Assembly (NCBI RefSeq): GCF_017874475.1
Contig: NZ_JAGGLO010000001.1
Location: forward strand, 646,387 to 710,386
Direction of reading: 5' to 3'
Length of the DNA: 64,000 bases
Source: Anaerococcus degeneri
Lineage (GTDB): Bacteria; Bacillota; Clostridia; Tissierellales; Peptoniphilaceae
Numbering within the stretch: the stretch's first letter is position 1; each line of letters begins with the position of its first letter. Below the pieces are notes generated by a model that was not told where the DNA came from, did not search any database, and saw nothing but the letters and a program-made list of their open reading frames with translations. Position numbers and translations under genes: made by a program. Positions 1 through 8,681 of the stretch are shown here, piece after piece.

Positions 1-35
1 AATAAAATAACTAAAGATTTAAAATATTTTTTCAT
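1..35 (-). CDS. Start of a gene running off the left edge
   Basis: Only the first eleven codons are inside the window. The ATG at 33-35 follows a strong AGGAGG-type ribosome site (complement of 41-45, spacing about 5). The codons read MKKYFKSLVIL, a Lys-rich start followed by hydrophobic residues, as in a signal peptide or a first membrane helix. Nothing more can be said about function. It may be the last gene of the minus-strand run, or a separate unit, because about 1 kb of non-coding and decayed sequence lies upstream. Confidence 0.55.
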   Translation of the reverse strand, partial: MKKYFKSLVIL

Positions 36-358
36 AAGATCCTCCAGATAAGAAATCAACTAGCTTTAAATATATAATATTTTATTAAAAATTCCCCAGA
101 AAAACAATTTCCTTAAATAATTTATACCCATTTCAAGATAAATAAGAATAAAAAAATAAGACTTTTAAGATAAATTCAAACCTAAAAATCTTATTAAATA
201 TTTATTTTATCTTCTAAATATATGAAAACACTTCTATATAAAAAGAGTAATCACTAAGTTCTCCAAGAAAATCAATATTTATCCTATACTATGACCCATA
301 AACTAGAAACTTAACCATAACTATCTATCTAAAACTATTTGATTTTACAGCTCATAAT
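36..358. other. AT-rich intergenic stretch, no gene seen
   Basis: No open frame with a ribosome site is visible on either strand. The sequence is runs of A and T with several weak TATAAT-like hexamers, any of which could serve the gene starting at 35. I see no convincing repeat or hairpin. Confidence 0.5.
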
Positions 359-559
359 TTATTGAAACAAGTTATCATTCCAAACTAATTTTACCAAATT
401 AGTTAGAACTGCAATTCGTTCAGCAATCTCATACTTACCAAATGAGGCATACGATTTAAATCCAAGATTGTTATCTGCAATGAATTTCATAAATTTAGGA
501 TTGTTTTGATATGCCAAATCACCAAGGGATTCACAATAGATATTTATTAAATTTAAGTC
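359..559 (-). pseudogene. Unidentified 3' gene remnant
   Basis: A minus-strand frame is open from 559 to a TAA at 359-361 and reads like real protein: it includes CESLGDLAYQNNPKFMKF and, near the end, ERIAVLTNLVKLVWNDNLFQ. It is closed upstream by a TAG (560-562), and no start codon with a ribosome site lies at its head. The composition looks like the C-terminal 65 or so residues of a soluble protein whose 5' part is lost or frameshifted. I do not recognise the family. Confidence 0.4.
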
Positions 560-635
560 CTATTTTTGATTTATAATCTGATTTCTCTTATTTGCTGAAT
601 TATTCCAACTGAAAAATCATCATTCTTTTTCTAAT

Positions 636-1011
636 CTAACAACGCTTTCCACATGCCTTGTCTTTTGGGGAACATAATTTTTTATCCTCGTCATTCTTGT
701 AGGAGCACAATTTATTAATATCATTATCTTTAGCATTTTTTCTTTTATCTTTGAAATTATTAGAATTTTGACTATCTTTAACTCCTTTTTTGAAATAGAA
801 TGTCAGGTCATATGGATGGACTGTTCCGTCTTTGTCAATTCTGCCCACCACGACTTTATCAACTATCATTCAAAAACATCTACTGTATACTTCTTTAATA
901 TGTCGACCTTACTCTTTAGCTCTTTTTAATATTTTTCGCACTTGATTTCATATCCATTTTTTTCTAAATATTTTAGCATTTGTAAGGCTATATCTTTCTT
1001 TTCTTCGATAA
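636..1011 (-). pseudogene. Remnant of a large serine recombinase, C-terminal end
   Basis: The 77-residue frame (636-869) reads IVDKVVVGRIDKDGTVHPY, then LTFYFKKG, and ends in a Cys/Lys-rich tail. This resembles the extreme C-terminus of serine recombinases, where a strand like IVGxxDExGxxDPYxxTFIYKTG closes the protein. The preceding sequence (870-1011) contains in-frame stops but still encodes coiled-coil-like pieces (IIEEKKDIALQMLKYLEKNG, KELKSKVDILKKYTVDVFE) that fit just upstream after a frame change. I infer a scar of an older mobile element. The recombinase assignment rests on remembered family pattern only. Confidence 0.45.
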
Positions 1012-1112
1012 TCAATTTTTTATTTACTTACTAATTTAAAGTTAATAATTACGATAATACCCTTATCAAAGAATTTTTTAATAAAAACACCTATTAACTT
1101 GATAGAAAATTA

Positions 1113-1550
1113 CTAAAATTTATGGTAAAAACATGCAGAATCTTCCAAATCCCAAGCACCTTGTTTTGCATAAAAATTATAGGCTTGAGAGTTTTTTAAA
1201 GTAGTAAAAAATGCACCACTTATACCTCTTTGCTGCAATTGTTTTATACTGGTTTGGTAAAGTTCTTTTGCCAGACCAGTCCCCCTATATTCTTCAGAAA
1301 TAAAAAACTCATCGATATAAAATGTTAATTCAGTGGCATATCTTCTTATATGACCAATTAATGCACCAATTATTTTATCTCCATCGATAATTACATTGCC
1401 AAAAAATTTAGGAAAATCTGAAATATCAGTTAAAGATTCGAGGGCTGTTTCTACTGTCCGTTTATTATTCCAAGGTGGGGCATTATAGACATCTACCATT
1501 AATTTTGCTAATTCTTCTAAATCTGATTTTGATATTTTTCTAATTTCCAA
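1113..1550 (-). CDS. GNAT-family N-acetyltransferase
   Basis: This 145-aa protein has the GNAT fold signature: beta strands with FYIDEFFISEEYRGTGLAKEL (acetyl-CoA-binding motif A, R/Q-x-x-G-x-G/A type) at about residues 77-97, and the motif B region AFFTTLKNSQAYNFYAKQG towards the end. It should transfer an acetyl group from acetyl-CoA to a small molecule or protein in the cytoplasm; the substrate cannot be read from sequence. The start is a TTG codon (1548-1550) preceded by GAGGAGAG at good spacing. It is the last intact gene of the minus-strand run that begins near 5233. Confidence 0.8.
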   Translation of the reverse strand: MEIRKISKSDLEELAKLMVDVYNAPPWNNKRTVETALESLTDISDFPKFFGNVIIDGDKIIGALIGHIRRYATELTFYIDEFFISEEYRGTGLAKELYQTSIKQLQQRGISGAFFTTLKNSQAYNFYAKQGAWDLEDSACFYHKF

Positions 1551-1667
1551 ATTTCTCTCCTCGTAATTTTTTGCTTAAATTTATTTTGCTTATTATCGTG
1601 TATCAGTCACATTTTTTAAAGGGATATTTCTCGTACTTCTTTTGTGTTACAACTTTCAAATTTTATT

Positions 1668-2174
1668 TTATAATCCAAGTAGTAGCACGTTCCACGCTTC
1701 TACTATGGATACGATTGGAATTAGTAAAAATGGCCACAAGATAAAATGTTCCTTAATGGCCAAATGTTTCATCCAATTTCCAAATTCGTAGTCCTCATGT
1801 CCTTCTGTGCCTGGTATGACTATCCTATCCTTGTACTTTCCTTGAAACAAAAGTACATCCAATAAAAAGAAATCTCCCAAGTTTAATATTATCCACTGAA
1901 TATAGCTCATCCAGAAAAGATCTCTAAGCTCTCTTATTCCAGTATGTAAAAGAGAGGTCACTCCATATATAAATACGATTCCTGAAATTATAATCGTAAG
2001 TATTGCATTTATTCTTTTTTCTTCTTTCGTCATCTTTTCTGGAGCAGAATTTTGTATTTCTTTTGGATAGGAATCGAAGAAAAATCTCGGGTTAATCAGT
2101 ACAAAAGCTGCCACTGCACCGTTAAAGATAGCAGCCATTGCAATTCCATCTAATATTGCTCGTGTTATATCCAT
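1668..2174 (-). CDS. Small integral membrane protein, unknown function
   Basis: The 168-aa protein has about four hydrophobic segments: residues 10-30 (IAMAAIFNGAVAAFVLI), 57-78, 88-110 and 145-168. A charged cytoplasmic-type stretch (KMTKEEKRINA) lies between the first two, and a hydrophilic stretch with GHEDYEFGNW between the last two. I do not recognise the family. It sits ten bases after the alpha/beta hydrolase gene, so the two are probably co-transcribed. A good GGAGAA site precedes the ATG. Confidence 0.6.
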   Translation of the reverse strand: MDITRAILDGIAMAAIFNGAVAAFVLINPRFFFDSYPKEIQNSAPEKMTKEEKRINAILTIIISGIVFIYGVTSLLHTGIRELRDLFWMSYIQWIILNLGDFFLLDVLLFQGKYKDRIVIPGTEGHEDYEFGNWMKHLAIKEHFILWPFLLIPIVSIVEAWNVLLLGL

Positions 2175-2184
2175 AATATTCTCC

Positions 2185-2931
2185 TTATTTGTTTCCCAAA
2201 AAGACTTTTAGCTTCTCAGCGTATTCCTTTGAATGTTCGTGGAGAAATTGTCCATGGCCCATTCCTTCAAACACCTCTGTCTTCATTTGCGGAAGATAAT
2301 CTCTTAATATTTTTTCACTTTTCGCAGGGATAGGCTCTTCACTTCCTCGCCAAAACATTACTGGATTTGAAAAGTCGGTTAAATTTTTTGGAACTTTGTA
2401 ATGATAGATAAACTTGCAGACATTTTTAATAGTATTTTTTGAAATTTGCGGATACATCATTTCTATTACGCTTAGATTATCCTTGCCCATAATTTTATCT
2501 AATAAAAATTTAGGTATCGGCTTTTTATTTTTGATTCTACTTGTACCAATGATAAAAGCACAGGTAAATGGCCTTGCCTTCAAACCCAACTCGGCAGTAA
2601 TCGCCGCATCTAAAAGGACTTTCGAAGCAGAAATATTTCCTATTGCAATTAGTTCAACCGCAATGGTTGCTCCCATAGAAAATCCACATAATCCATAGAC
2701 GCTCCCGCCCATTTGATTTAATATGTAACTTTCTATGGAATCTATGGTTTCTTCCATTGAAGTTAAATCTTTTGGATTACTTCCATAATGTCCGTCCAAT
2801 TCACAGAAAATTACAAAATAATCTTGCAAATAAGGCAGAAGAGGTTTGAAACATAGGTCTGCAGTTGAGGCAAGCCCGTGAATAAATAATATTGACTTAT
2901 TATTTCTATTTCCGTAGCTAATAAATTTCAT
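2185..2931 (-). CDS. Alpha/beta-hydrolase fold protein
   Basis: The 248-aa protein has the oxyanion motif LFIHGLA near residue 17, the nucleophile elbow GFSMGA near residue 83, an acid in the MFWRGSEEPIPA strand, and the catalytic His in GMGHGQFLHEH near the C-terminus. This is the order of serine hydrolases such as esterases and lipase-like enzymes; no lid or signal peptide is evident, so it is cytoplasmic. The substrate is unknown. It lies between a membrane protein gene and the ATC-hydrolase-family gene in one apparent minus-strand operon. Confidence 0.8.
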   Translation of the reverse strand: MKFISYGNRNNKSILFIHGLASTADLCFKPLLPYLQDYFVIFCELDGHYGSNPKDLTSMEETIDSIESYILNQMGGSVYGLCGFSMGATIAVELIAIGNISASKVLLDAAITAELGLKARPFTCAFIIGTSRIKNKKPIPKFLLDKIMGKDNLSVIEMMYPQISKNTIKNVCKFIYHYKVPKNLTDFSNPVMFWRGSEEPIPAKSEKILRDYLPQMKTEVFEGMGHGQFLHEHSKEYAEKLKVFLGNK

Positions 2932-3001
2932 TTAATTCCTCATTATTTAAATTTTTCTCAAAAGCAAGTAAAAATATCCTCTCTAATAATAAAATTATCT
3001 A

Positions 3002-3628
3002 TTACTCTTTATCTCCCAAGATAAGGAAATCACAATAATCTCCTCCCTTGGCGATAGTTTCTTTTCTGTGTAAAACTCCATGTTGAAGGCTTATCATCAC
3101 GTCGTCAAGCTCGCAGAAAAGTGGCATCAATTCATCTACCCCCAGCTTCTTTGTGTAAGCACAGATAGGGCAACGAGTAATTCTATAATAACAAGCACCC
3201 TCATAAGGTTCTCCCTCAAAATCAACTTTAAATGACGTTGGATAGAGATTTTCTTTTTCCTCTGTATACCACTTGTAATACTTAAGAATATTTTTCTTAT
3301 TGGCTTTTTTCCCCCTCTCGGTATTGAGATTTACCAAAGAAAAAAACCATTTGACAGAATAAAGAGAGCGACGCATCATTTCCTGGATGGTCTCCGGCGG
3401 AATATTTTTCTCACTTGCTATATATGGAGCAACAAAGACAAGAGCGAACATCTCATTGTATGCCATGGGATTGTCATTGCCGATATCATCTGCCTCTTCT
3501 ATTAGTTTTCGATAAATTTTTTTGCTCTTTTTAATAATTTCTGAAGCATATGCTTTATCATACTTCTCTATAAGAACTTTTTTCATTGGTCCTCTAAATA
3601 AATAGAAACAAAAACCTTTGTATTTCAT
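3002..3628 (-). CDS. L-2-amino-thiazoline-4-carboxylate hydrolase family protein
   Basis: Recognisable by its C-terminal Cys-rich core: YRITRCPICAYTKKLG, then LFCELDD, then LHRKETIAKGGDYCDF. This is the pattern of the ATC-hydrolase family (DUF-type, common in Firmicutes), whose founding member opens the thiazoline ring of L-2-amino-thiazoline-4-carboxylate on the way to cysteine. Most family members are uncharacterised, so the reaction here is unproven. There are two possible starts: the ATG at 3628, or an internal ATG (MKKVLIEKYDK, codon 15) with AGAGG just upstream. The adjacent upstream gene is a methyltransferase. Confidence 0.65.
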   Translation of the reverse strand: MKYKGFCFYLFRGPMKKVLIEKYDKAYASEIIKKSKKIYRKLIEEADDIGNDNPMAYNEMFALVFVAPYIASEKNIPPETIQEMMRRSLYSVKWFFSLVNLNTERGKKANKKNILKYYKWYTEEKENLYPTSFKVDFEGEPYEGACYYRITRCPICAYTKKLGVDELMPLFCELDDVMISLQHGVLHRKETIAKGGDYCDFLILGDKE

Positions 3629-3681
3629 TTTGCATACCCCATCAGCTTTCCAAATTTTGTTTTAGTAATTTATTTACAAAT

Positions 3682-4509
3682 TTATTTTCTCCCAATAAGA
3701 AGAACTGAGCCAGAAAGTCCAAGGAATAAAGATTCTTTGTGGCCCATAAAAAGACCATTTGTTGTATCAATTAATTGCACATCTTCGTATCCATTTTGTT
3801 TAAGCTTTTCGATAAATTTATTCATATCTCCATATCTTGACTTACTCATCAAGTCATGGATAACAAAAACTCCACCTTTTTTAAGAACACGCAAAGTTTC
3901 CAATAGTAGTTTCTGCTTATTATGTCCCATTATATTGTGATAAACGTAGTTGCTTGTCACCACATCGAAGCTTTCATCTTCAAATGGAAGTTTGACTGCA
4001 TTTCCCTCTTCAAATCTCACGTTGGAAACACCTTCAGCCTTTGCATTTTCTTGACAAATCTTTTTAGAAAACTCCCCTTTATATGAACCGCTCCAAATAT
4101 CACAGCCAACCATGGTCGCTTTTGGATTTCTTTTTGCACAATCTATAGTAAGTGCACCGCTACCACATCCTACATCTAAGCCCACGCCACCATCTGGGAT
4201 CTTTACATAGTCGGCAGTCCCATCTATTATGACTTTAGCAAGCTTCCTCTTACCCTTATAATCAAAGGTTCGATACATAAAGGAAAGCATAATTGAAAAA
4301 AAAAGAAGTATTAAGACTCCAATTCCTAAAATAATTCCACAGATAATCCTAAGTCTTCCACTGAAAACAAGGTCTGTCCCTGCGAAAATTATAAAGAGAA
4401 TAAAAGTAATTATAGTCCCTCCGATTAAATTTCTAATTAAACTTGCAGGAACCCAGTTTCTATAATCAGGTTCTGTTTTCTTGTTATCAATAAAATTTGA
4501 ATGTTTCAT
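3682..4509 (-). CDS. Membrane-anchored class I SAM methyltransferase
   Basis: Residues about 25-75 form two hydrophobic helices (LIGGTIITFILFIIF and ICGIILGIGVLILLFF). The rest is a class I methyltransferase domain: motif I GLDVGCGSGALTID at about residue 108, an acidic strand end (MVGCDIW), and NYVYHN then LRVLKKGGVFVIHD downstream. It should methylate a small molecule at the membrane face using SAM. A strong AAAGGAGGA site precedes the ATG. The two-helix anchor plus methyltransferase arrangement recurs in Firmicutes next to ATC-hydrolase-family and multi-pass membrane proteins, as here. The substrate is unknown. Confidence 0.75.
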   Translation of the reverse strand: MKHSNFIDNKKTEPDYRNWVPASLIRNLIGGTIITFILFIIFAGTDLVFSGRLRIICGIILGIGVLILLFFSIMLSFMYRTFDYKGKRKLAKVIIDGTADYVKIPDGGVGLDVGCGSGALTIDCAKRNPKATMVGCDIWSGSYKGEFSKKICQENAKAEGVSNVRFEEGNAVKLPFEDESFDVVTSNYVYHNIMGHNKQKLLLETLRVLKKGGVFVIHDLMSKSRYGDMNKFIEKLKQNGYEDVQLIDTTNGLFMGHKESLFLGLSGSVLLIGRK

Positions 4510-4594
4510 AAAAAAATCCTCCTTTAAATAATAAATTTTATAAAATTCCCCTTTATTAACTAAAATAATAATTTTAATCTCTTGCTTTATAATC

Positions 4595-5233
4595 TTATAA
4601 ATTCATATTAGTATAGTTTATCAATAAAGATAAGTAGTAAATAAAATATATTAAGTTAAACCAACCTCCGCGAATAATCATGTGGAGTCCCTTTGGCAAT
4701 TTCCCAGCAATTGGAGTCAAAATTATAAGAAATATTGGTGTAAATAGGGCTTGCCAACTTGGAAAGGCTGTAAATCCTAATAAAATTATCACTGCTATTG
4801 CTATATTTCCTAGAGCCATAATTCCAAAAACTATTTTTGCTTGAAATTTTAAAAATTTTAAAAATTCATCAAAGGCTCCTTTGTTTTCGTGCCTTGATAA
4901 AAGTCCTAAGTAGGCACATTGAATATGATAAGTGCCTCCTAGTATCATGCCAAGAACATTTATTAAAAATACAAACCATCCAATAGTTAAATACTTTTCT
5001 TGAGTAGCTAAAACAATATGATAAAAGCCAATACAATATATAAAGGCACATATTGGACCTAAAAGACCGCCAATGTATAATCTTTTTATGCTAACATTTT
5101 TCATTATGCCGACAATACTATTTATAGTATCCTTGCTATCATAATCATCAGGGTCATAATATAAGGTCATATCTCCCAAAAACATCAGAAATGATCCCAA
5201 AAGACCTATTAATATACTTTTGTATAAAGTCAT
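4595..5233 (-). CDS. Multi-pass membrane protein, DUF6796-like
   Basis: The 212-aa protein has about six hydrophobic spans, beginning with LYKSILIGLLGSFLMFLGD. A conserved-looking MTLYYDPDDYDSKDTINSIV loop follows the first. It resembles the DUF6796 group of uncharacterised Firmicute membrane proteins. The GGAGGTG site sits well before the ATG. This is the first gene of the minus-strand flank operon and lies directly behind a good sigma-A promoter with a Fur-box-like palindrome, which suggests control by iron. Confidence 0.6.
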   Translation of the reverse strand: MTLYKSILIGLLGSFLMFLGDMTLYYDPDDYDSKDTINSIVGIMKNVSIKRLYIGGLLGPICAFIYCIGFYHIVLATQEKYLTIGWFVFLINVLGMILGGTYHIQCAYLGLLSRHENKGAFDEFLKFLKFQAKIVFGIMALGNIAIAVIILLGFTAFPSWQALFTPIFLIILTPIAGKLPKGLHMIIRGGWFNLIYFIYYLSLLINYTNMNL

Positions 5234-5257
5234 AATTAAACACCTCCTTGCACTTAA

Positions 5258-5274
5258 TTGATACTAATTATCAA
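5258..5274. promoter_or_regulatory. Fur-box-like palindrome, TTGATA-N5-TATCAA
   Basis: Seventeen bases form a perfect inverted repeat with 6-base arms and a 5-base centre. The inner 15 bases match the Bacillus-type 7-1-7 Fur box (TGATAATNATTATCA) with one mismatch. It lies just downstream of the -10 box of the flank operon, where a bound repressor would block transcription. A palindrome of the same form lies over the NRPS promoter at 45557-45573. Confidence 0.6.
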
Positions 5275-5278
5275 CTCA

Positions 5279-5308
5279 ATTATAGCATATAAAACAGTTT
5301 CCTTTCAA
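5279..5308 (-). promoter_or_regulatory. Sigma-A promoter of the flank operon
   Basis: On the minus strand TTGAAA (5303-5308) and TATAAT (5279-5284) are separated by 18 bases. It drives the gene starting at 5233 and probably the genes down to 1113. Confidence 0.65.
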
Positions 5309-5325
5309 TCATACGATTTGCTGCG

Positions 5326-5478
5326 CTAAACTAAGCAAGAAAACAAAGGCAGTCCGAAGACCGCCGATATTTTTATCATATTGAAATAATCCATACCACT
5401 TGTAGGTTCGTCGAAATAGACAAACGGAGAATCCTTGCACATAACAGATACTATTGCAAGTCTTTGCTTCTGTCCTCC
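5326..5478 (-). pseudogene. Fragment of an ECF-type ABC ATPase
   Basis: The minus strand reads GGQKQRLAIVSVMCKDSP, then FVYFDEPTSGMDYFNMIKI, then runs into TAG at 5326-5328. This is the signature motif and Walker B of a cobalt/vitamin-type (ECF) ABC ATPase. The N-terminal Walker A half and the C-terminal end are missing. It is fused directly to the stop of the next ABC remnant, so at least one older deletion or recombination joined two unrelated ABC genes here. Confidence 0.75.
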
Positions 5479-6098
5479 TAATAAATAAATTCTTCTGCCA
5501 TTTTTGTTTTTTCTATTAAATTCTTGTAAACTTTTGATTTTTGTAAAAGCTCTTCATGTTTGCCTTCGATTTCTACTTTTCCGTTTTCTAGAACTACTAT
5601 CTTGTCAGCATTTTCTATGGATTTCATTCTGTGTGAAATGATTACAACTGTTTTATCTTTAATTAAATTATTTAAAGACTCTTGAATTTTTTTCTCGTTA
5701 TCAACGTCAAGACTTGCCGCTATCTCGTCTAATATTAGCATCGGTGCATCTTTTAAGAATGCTCTGGCTATTGATAATCTCTGTCTTTCTCCCCCTGATA
5801 ACTCAGCGCCGTTCTCACCAATAACCGTATCGAAACCCTTGTCCATTTTTTCTATAAAGTCTGTACAATTGGCAAGCTCTGCCGCTCTTTTAACTTCTTC
5901 ATCGCTTGCATCTTGCTTACCGAGTCTGATGTTTTCCATAACGCTTTGATTAAAGAGAACTACATCTTGGAAAACTATTGAGACCTTATCAAAAAGAGAC
6001 TCTGTTGATATTCCTTTTATATCTTTGCCGTCGATTAGGATTTGTCCCTTGTCATAATCATAAAGTCTTGATATAAGTTTCAAGATGGTTGTTTTACC
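5478..6098 (-). pseudogene. 3' part of an ABC exporter gene cut in Walker A
   Basis: The frame starts in the last codons of Walker A (GKTTILKLISRLYDYDKG) and continues through Q-loop (VFQDVVLFNQS), signature ELSGGERQRLSIARA, Walker B MLILDEIAASLD and the H-loop (IISHRM) to a stop at 5478-5480. It is the C-terminal nucleotide-binding half of an exporter-type ABC protein. The whole membrane domain and the start of Walker A are absent. Immediately before GGT AAA ACA ACC the frame meets TAG (6099-6101). The clean break inside a conserved motif marks an insertion junction, discussed under 6090-6120. The product cannot be functional. Confidence 0.85.
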
Positions 6099-6120
6099 CT
6101 ACAATGTCAAGCAATTGTTA
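6090..6120. other. Predicted left attachment junction (attL) of the ICE
   Basis: Left of about 6098 the sequence is ABC-exporter coding DNA; right of it the coding sense is lost and the element's KilA-N gene and recombinases follow. Large serine recombinases of the TnpX/TndX type join at a dinucleotide and leave only a short core, so the crossover probably lies within GGTAAAACAACC or the few bases beside it. The other half of the ABC gene should be found at the right end, outside this window. Confidence 0.6.
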
Positions 6121-6167
6121 CATAAAATTAGACGATATTTCTATCGCCTAATTTATATACAAAACTT

Positions 6168-6971
6168 TTATTTTAACTTTTTTATACGTTCACTTTCTGT
6201 TAGAATCCTCATTTGTTCAATAGCAATTGCATTTAATTTTTCTATCCTTTCGGTTGCATCCATTCCCTCATTTATAAAAACAGCATTTAAGTTCTCAAGA
6301 TTTGATAAACACACTAATTGTGATATATCAGCATAGTCTCTCATATTTCCTTTTAACTCCGGATTACTTTCACGCCATTCTTTTGCTGTCATTCCAAACA
6401 AAGCTACATTTAATATATCTGCTTCACTTGCATAGATATAGTTTATTCTTTCCTTTGATAATTTCTCAGGGACAAGTTTATTCTTAATTGCATCTGTATG
6501 AATTTTGTAATTTATCTTAGCTAAATTCCTCTTGATATCCCAACCTAATTGTTTTTGTTCTTCTTCTTTTAAGCGCTCAAACTCTTTAATAAGATAGAGC
6601 TTAAAATAAGGTGATACCCACGATGCAAATTCAAAAGCTATGTCTTTATGTGCATATGTTCCACCATATCTTCCTGCTTTGGCAACAATTCCGATAGAAT
6701 TCGTCTTATTGACCCATTGTTTAACCGATAAAATAAAACGATTAAAACCTGCTTCATTTTTAATTCCCTCGAATTCGGTGGAATTAAAATTCGCATTATA
6801 CATTTCTTCCCATATTCCTAAAAATTCAATTGTATTTTTATTCCTTAGCCATTTTTCTATTAGTGTCACACCATTTTCAACATTTCTAACCATGTCGGTT
6901 AAAGAAATATAATCTCTATTATCTATGGCAATAATGCTAATTTCTGATCCTTCCACATTTATTTTAGACAC
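6168..6971 (-). CDS. KilA-N domain protein
   Basis: The 267-aa protein carries a KilA-N domain in its first half (DYISLTDMVRNVENGVTLI, then KWLRNKNTIEFLG and GRYGGTYAHKDIAFEFASWV at about residue 115), followed by a helical C-terminal half. KilA-N is a DNA-binding domain of phages and mobile elements; stand-alone family members are often carried as accessory genes and their role is mostly unknown. I chose the GTG at 6969-6971 (VSKINVEG) because GAGGTG lies about 6 bases upstream; a longer frame from 6995 has no such site. A TATAAT box (7006-7011) stands upstream. It is the first gene inside the predicted element end. Confidence 0.75.
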   Translation of the reverse strand: MSKINVEGSEISIIAIDNRDYISLTDMVRNVENGVTLIEKWLRNKNTIEFLGIWEEMYNANFNSTEFEGIKNEAGFNRFILSVKQWVNKTNSIGIVAKAGRYGGTYAHKDIAFEFASWVSPYFKLYLIKEFERLKEEEQKQLGWDIKRNLAKINYKIHTDAIKNKLVPEKLSKERINYIYASEADILNVALFGMTAKEWRESNPELKGNMRDYADISQLVCLSNLENLNAVFINEGMDATERIEKLNAIAIEQMRILTESERIKKLK

Positions 6972-7160
6972 AAAAATCACCTCACAATATCTCATTTTAA
7001 CTATAATTATATCATTTTTTTGTTTGTTCCTAAATATTTACCCTATCAACTCATAGTAAACAGCACTATTTATTTCTGCAAATTTTCTCGCCATTATTTA
7101 CATTTTGGCATATTAAAATTAAAGCTGGCGAGATTATGAGTTACTTTTAATGCTATTCAT

Positions 7161-8681
7161 CTATTTTTCTACAATTTCTATTTCTCCACTTCTTGATACA
7201 ACTATTTTATCAATAGAACTATCTACATAGGATTTCAATAAATTATTCTTATCTAAGGAATTACCATCGAATTCTTTCTTCAAATCAATCTTCTCTGATT
7301 TTAATTCTTTCAACCTACTCTCCAATAATATCTTTTTATCTTTGATAAAAGTTTTTTCCTTTAAGTAGTCCTCTTTTGAAATATTTTTCTTTTTATAATT
7401 TTCATAAATGATTTGTAAATTACTGTTTAATATGGATATTTCCTTTAAAATCTCTTCTTTTACATTCTTGTGTTCTATAACTTTCTCTTTATTTAATGTG
7501 TTTTGAATCTTAAAACCTTTTAATTTTGGTTTTATAAGTTCAATAATATCTTTCTCTTTGATATTGTTTGGTGTTTTCTCAGCTTTACATAAATTACAAT
7601 AATAACTTTTATACTTGTATATTTTATCTGAATTCTTCTTTTGTCTACTGTCACATCGAAAACTCATAGGTCTACCACATTCTTTACAAAATATCTTACC
7701 AGAAAAAATAGAGCGATTTTTCTTTCCTGTATAAACATAAAATTTCCTTTTTTCTTTTATTGACTTAACCTCATCAAAAACCTCTCTTGAAATAATTGCT
7801 TCATGAGTATTATGGATTACTTTCCACTCTTCTTCAGGAAGTAATATCTTTTTTCGCCTACCAATTCTTGTTTCTTTATACTTGTTATATACATAATCTC
7901 CTGTATATAATTCATTTCTTGTAATTTGTGATATGCAAACACTTGTCCAAACTCTTTTCTTTACTCTACTTCCTGTAATTAAATTTCCAGTATAATCAGA
8001 AAGTTTCAGTTCTTCTTTTCGCTCAGAGCGAGTTATATAGCCTTTTTCATTAAAAATATTAGCAATTTGAGTACAAGAATACCCTCTTAAAATTAAATCA
8101 AATGCTTCTTTTACTATAAATGCTGTCTTTTTATCAATGATGATATGATATTTATTATTTGGATCTTTGATGTATCCAAAAGGTGCTGCCCAGTTTGTAT
8201 TCTTCCCCTGTGATTTAATTTGTTTTAAAGAATTGCTTACCTTCTCAGATAATTCTTTACTGAACAAATCATAATACAAGGTCTTAAACTGCATATCCAT
8301 ATCTAAGCCATTTCCATTTTCGTTTATGGAATCATAACAATCATTTATAGCTATAAATCGTATTTTTAAAAATGGAAATATATTGCTCAAATAATCCCCA
8401 AGCAAGATATAATCTCTTGAAAACCTCGACATATCCTTTACTATGATAGTCTTTACTCTTCCTTCTTTTACATCATCAATAAGTCTTAAAAATGCAGGTC
8501 TGTTTGTATTCGTTCCCGAATACCCATCATCTACATATTCCTTTATTTCACAACTCTTTAAAGATGATTCATTTTCAATATAATTTCTTATATAATCTCT
8601 CTGATTTACTATGCTTATACTTTCATCCATTTTGTTATAATCTTCGTCTGAGAGTCTTAGATAAATAGCCACCTTATTCAT
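7161..8681 (-). CDS. Large serine recombinase (third of three)
   Basis: The 506-aa protein has the resolvase-type catalytic domain at the N-terminus: YLRLS with nucleophile Ser11, then SIVNQRDYI, and VKDMSRFSRDYILLGDY at about residue 80. A recombinase DNA-binding domain follows (residues about 160-290), then a zinc ribbon CKECGRPMSF...YYCNLCKAEK near 330-365 and a coiled-coil tail. It should cut and join the element at its att sites, alone or with the two neighbouring recombinases. The ATG overlaps the end of the upstream recombinase gene, with GGAGG inside that gene, so the two are translationally coupled. All key motifs are intact. Confidence 0.9.
   Translation of the reverse strand: MNKVAIYLRLSDEDYNKMDESISIVNQRDYIRNYIENESSLKSCEIKEYVDDGYSGTNTNRPAFLRLIDDVKEGRVKTIIVKDMSRFSRDYILLGDYLSNIFPFLKIRFIAINDCYDSINENGNGLDMDMQFKTLYYDLFSKELSEKVSNSLKQIKSQGKNTNWAAPFGYIKDPNNKYHIIIDKKTAFIVKEAFDLILRGYSCTQIANIFNEKGYITRSERKEELKLSDYTGNLITGSRVKKRVWTSVCISQITRNELYTGDYVYNKYKETRIGRRKKILLPEEEWKVIHNTHEAIISREVFDEVKSIKEKRKFYVYTGKKNRSIFSGKIFCKECGRPMSFRCDSRQKKNSDKIYKYKSYYCNLCKAEKTPNNIKEKDIIELIKPKLKGFKIQNTLNKEKVIEHKNVKEEILKEISILNSNLQIIYENYKKKNISKEDYLKEKTFIKDKKILLESRLKELKSEKIDLKKEFDGNSLDKNNLLKSYVDSSIDKIVVSRSGEIEIVEK

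Noticed and set aside
2414..2698. Plus-strand 94-residue hydrophobic frame
   Set aside because: It is a shadow of the alpha/beta hydrolase gene on the other strand; its hydrophobicity comes from the antisense of charged codons.
5478..6083. A functional 201-aa ABC ATPase starting at TTG 6083
   Set aside because: It lacks most of Walker A and the membrane domain, has no ribosome site, and begins exactly at the element junction.
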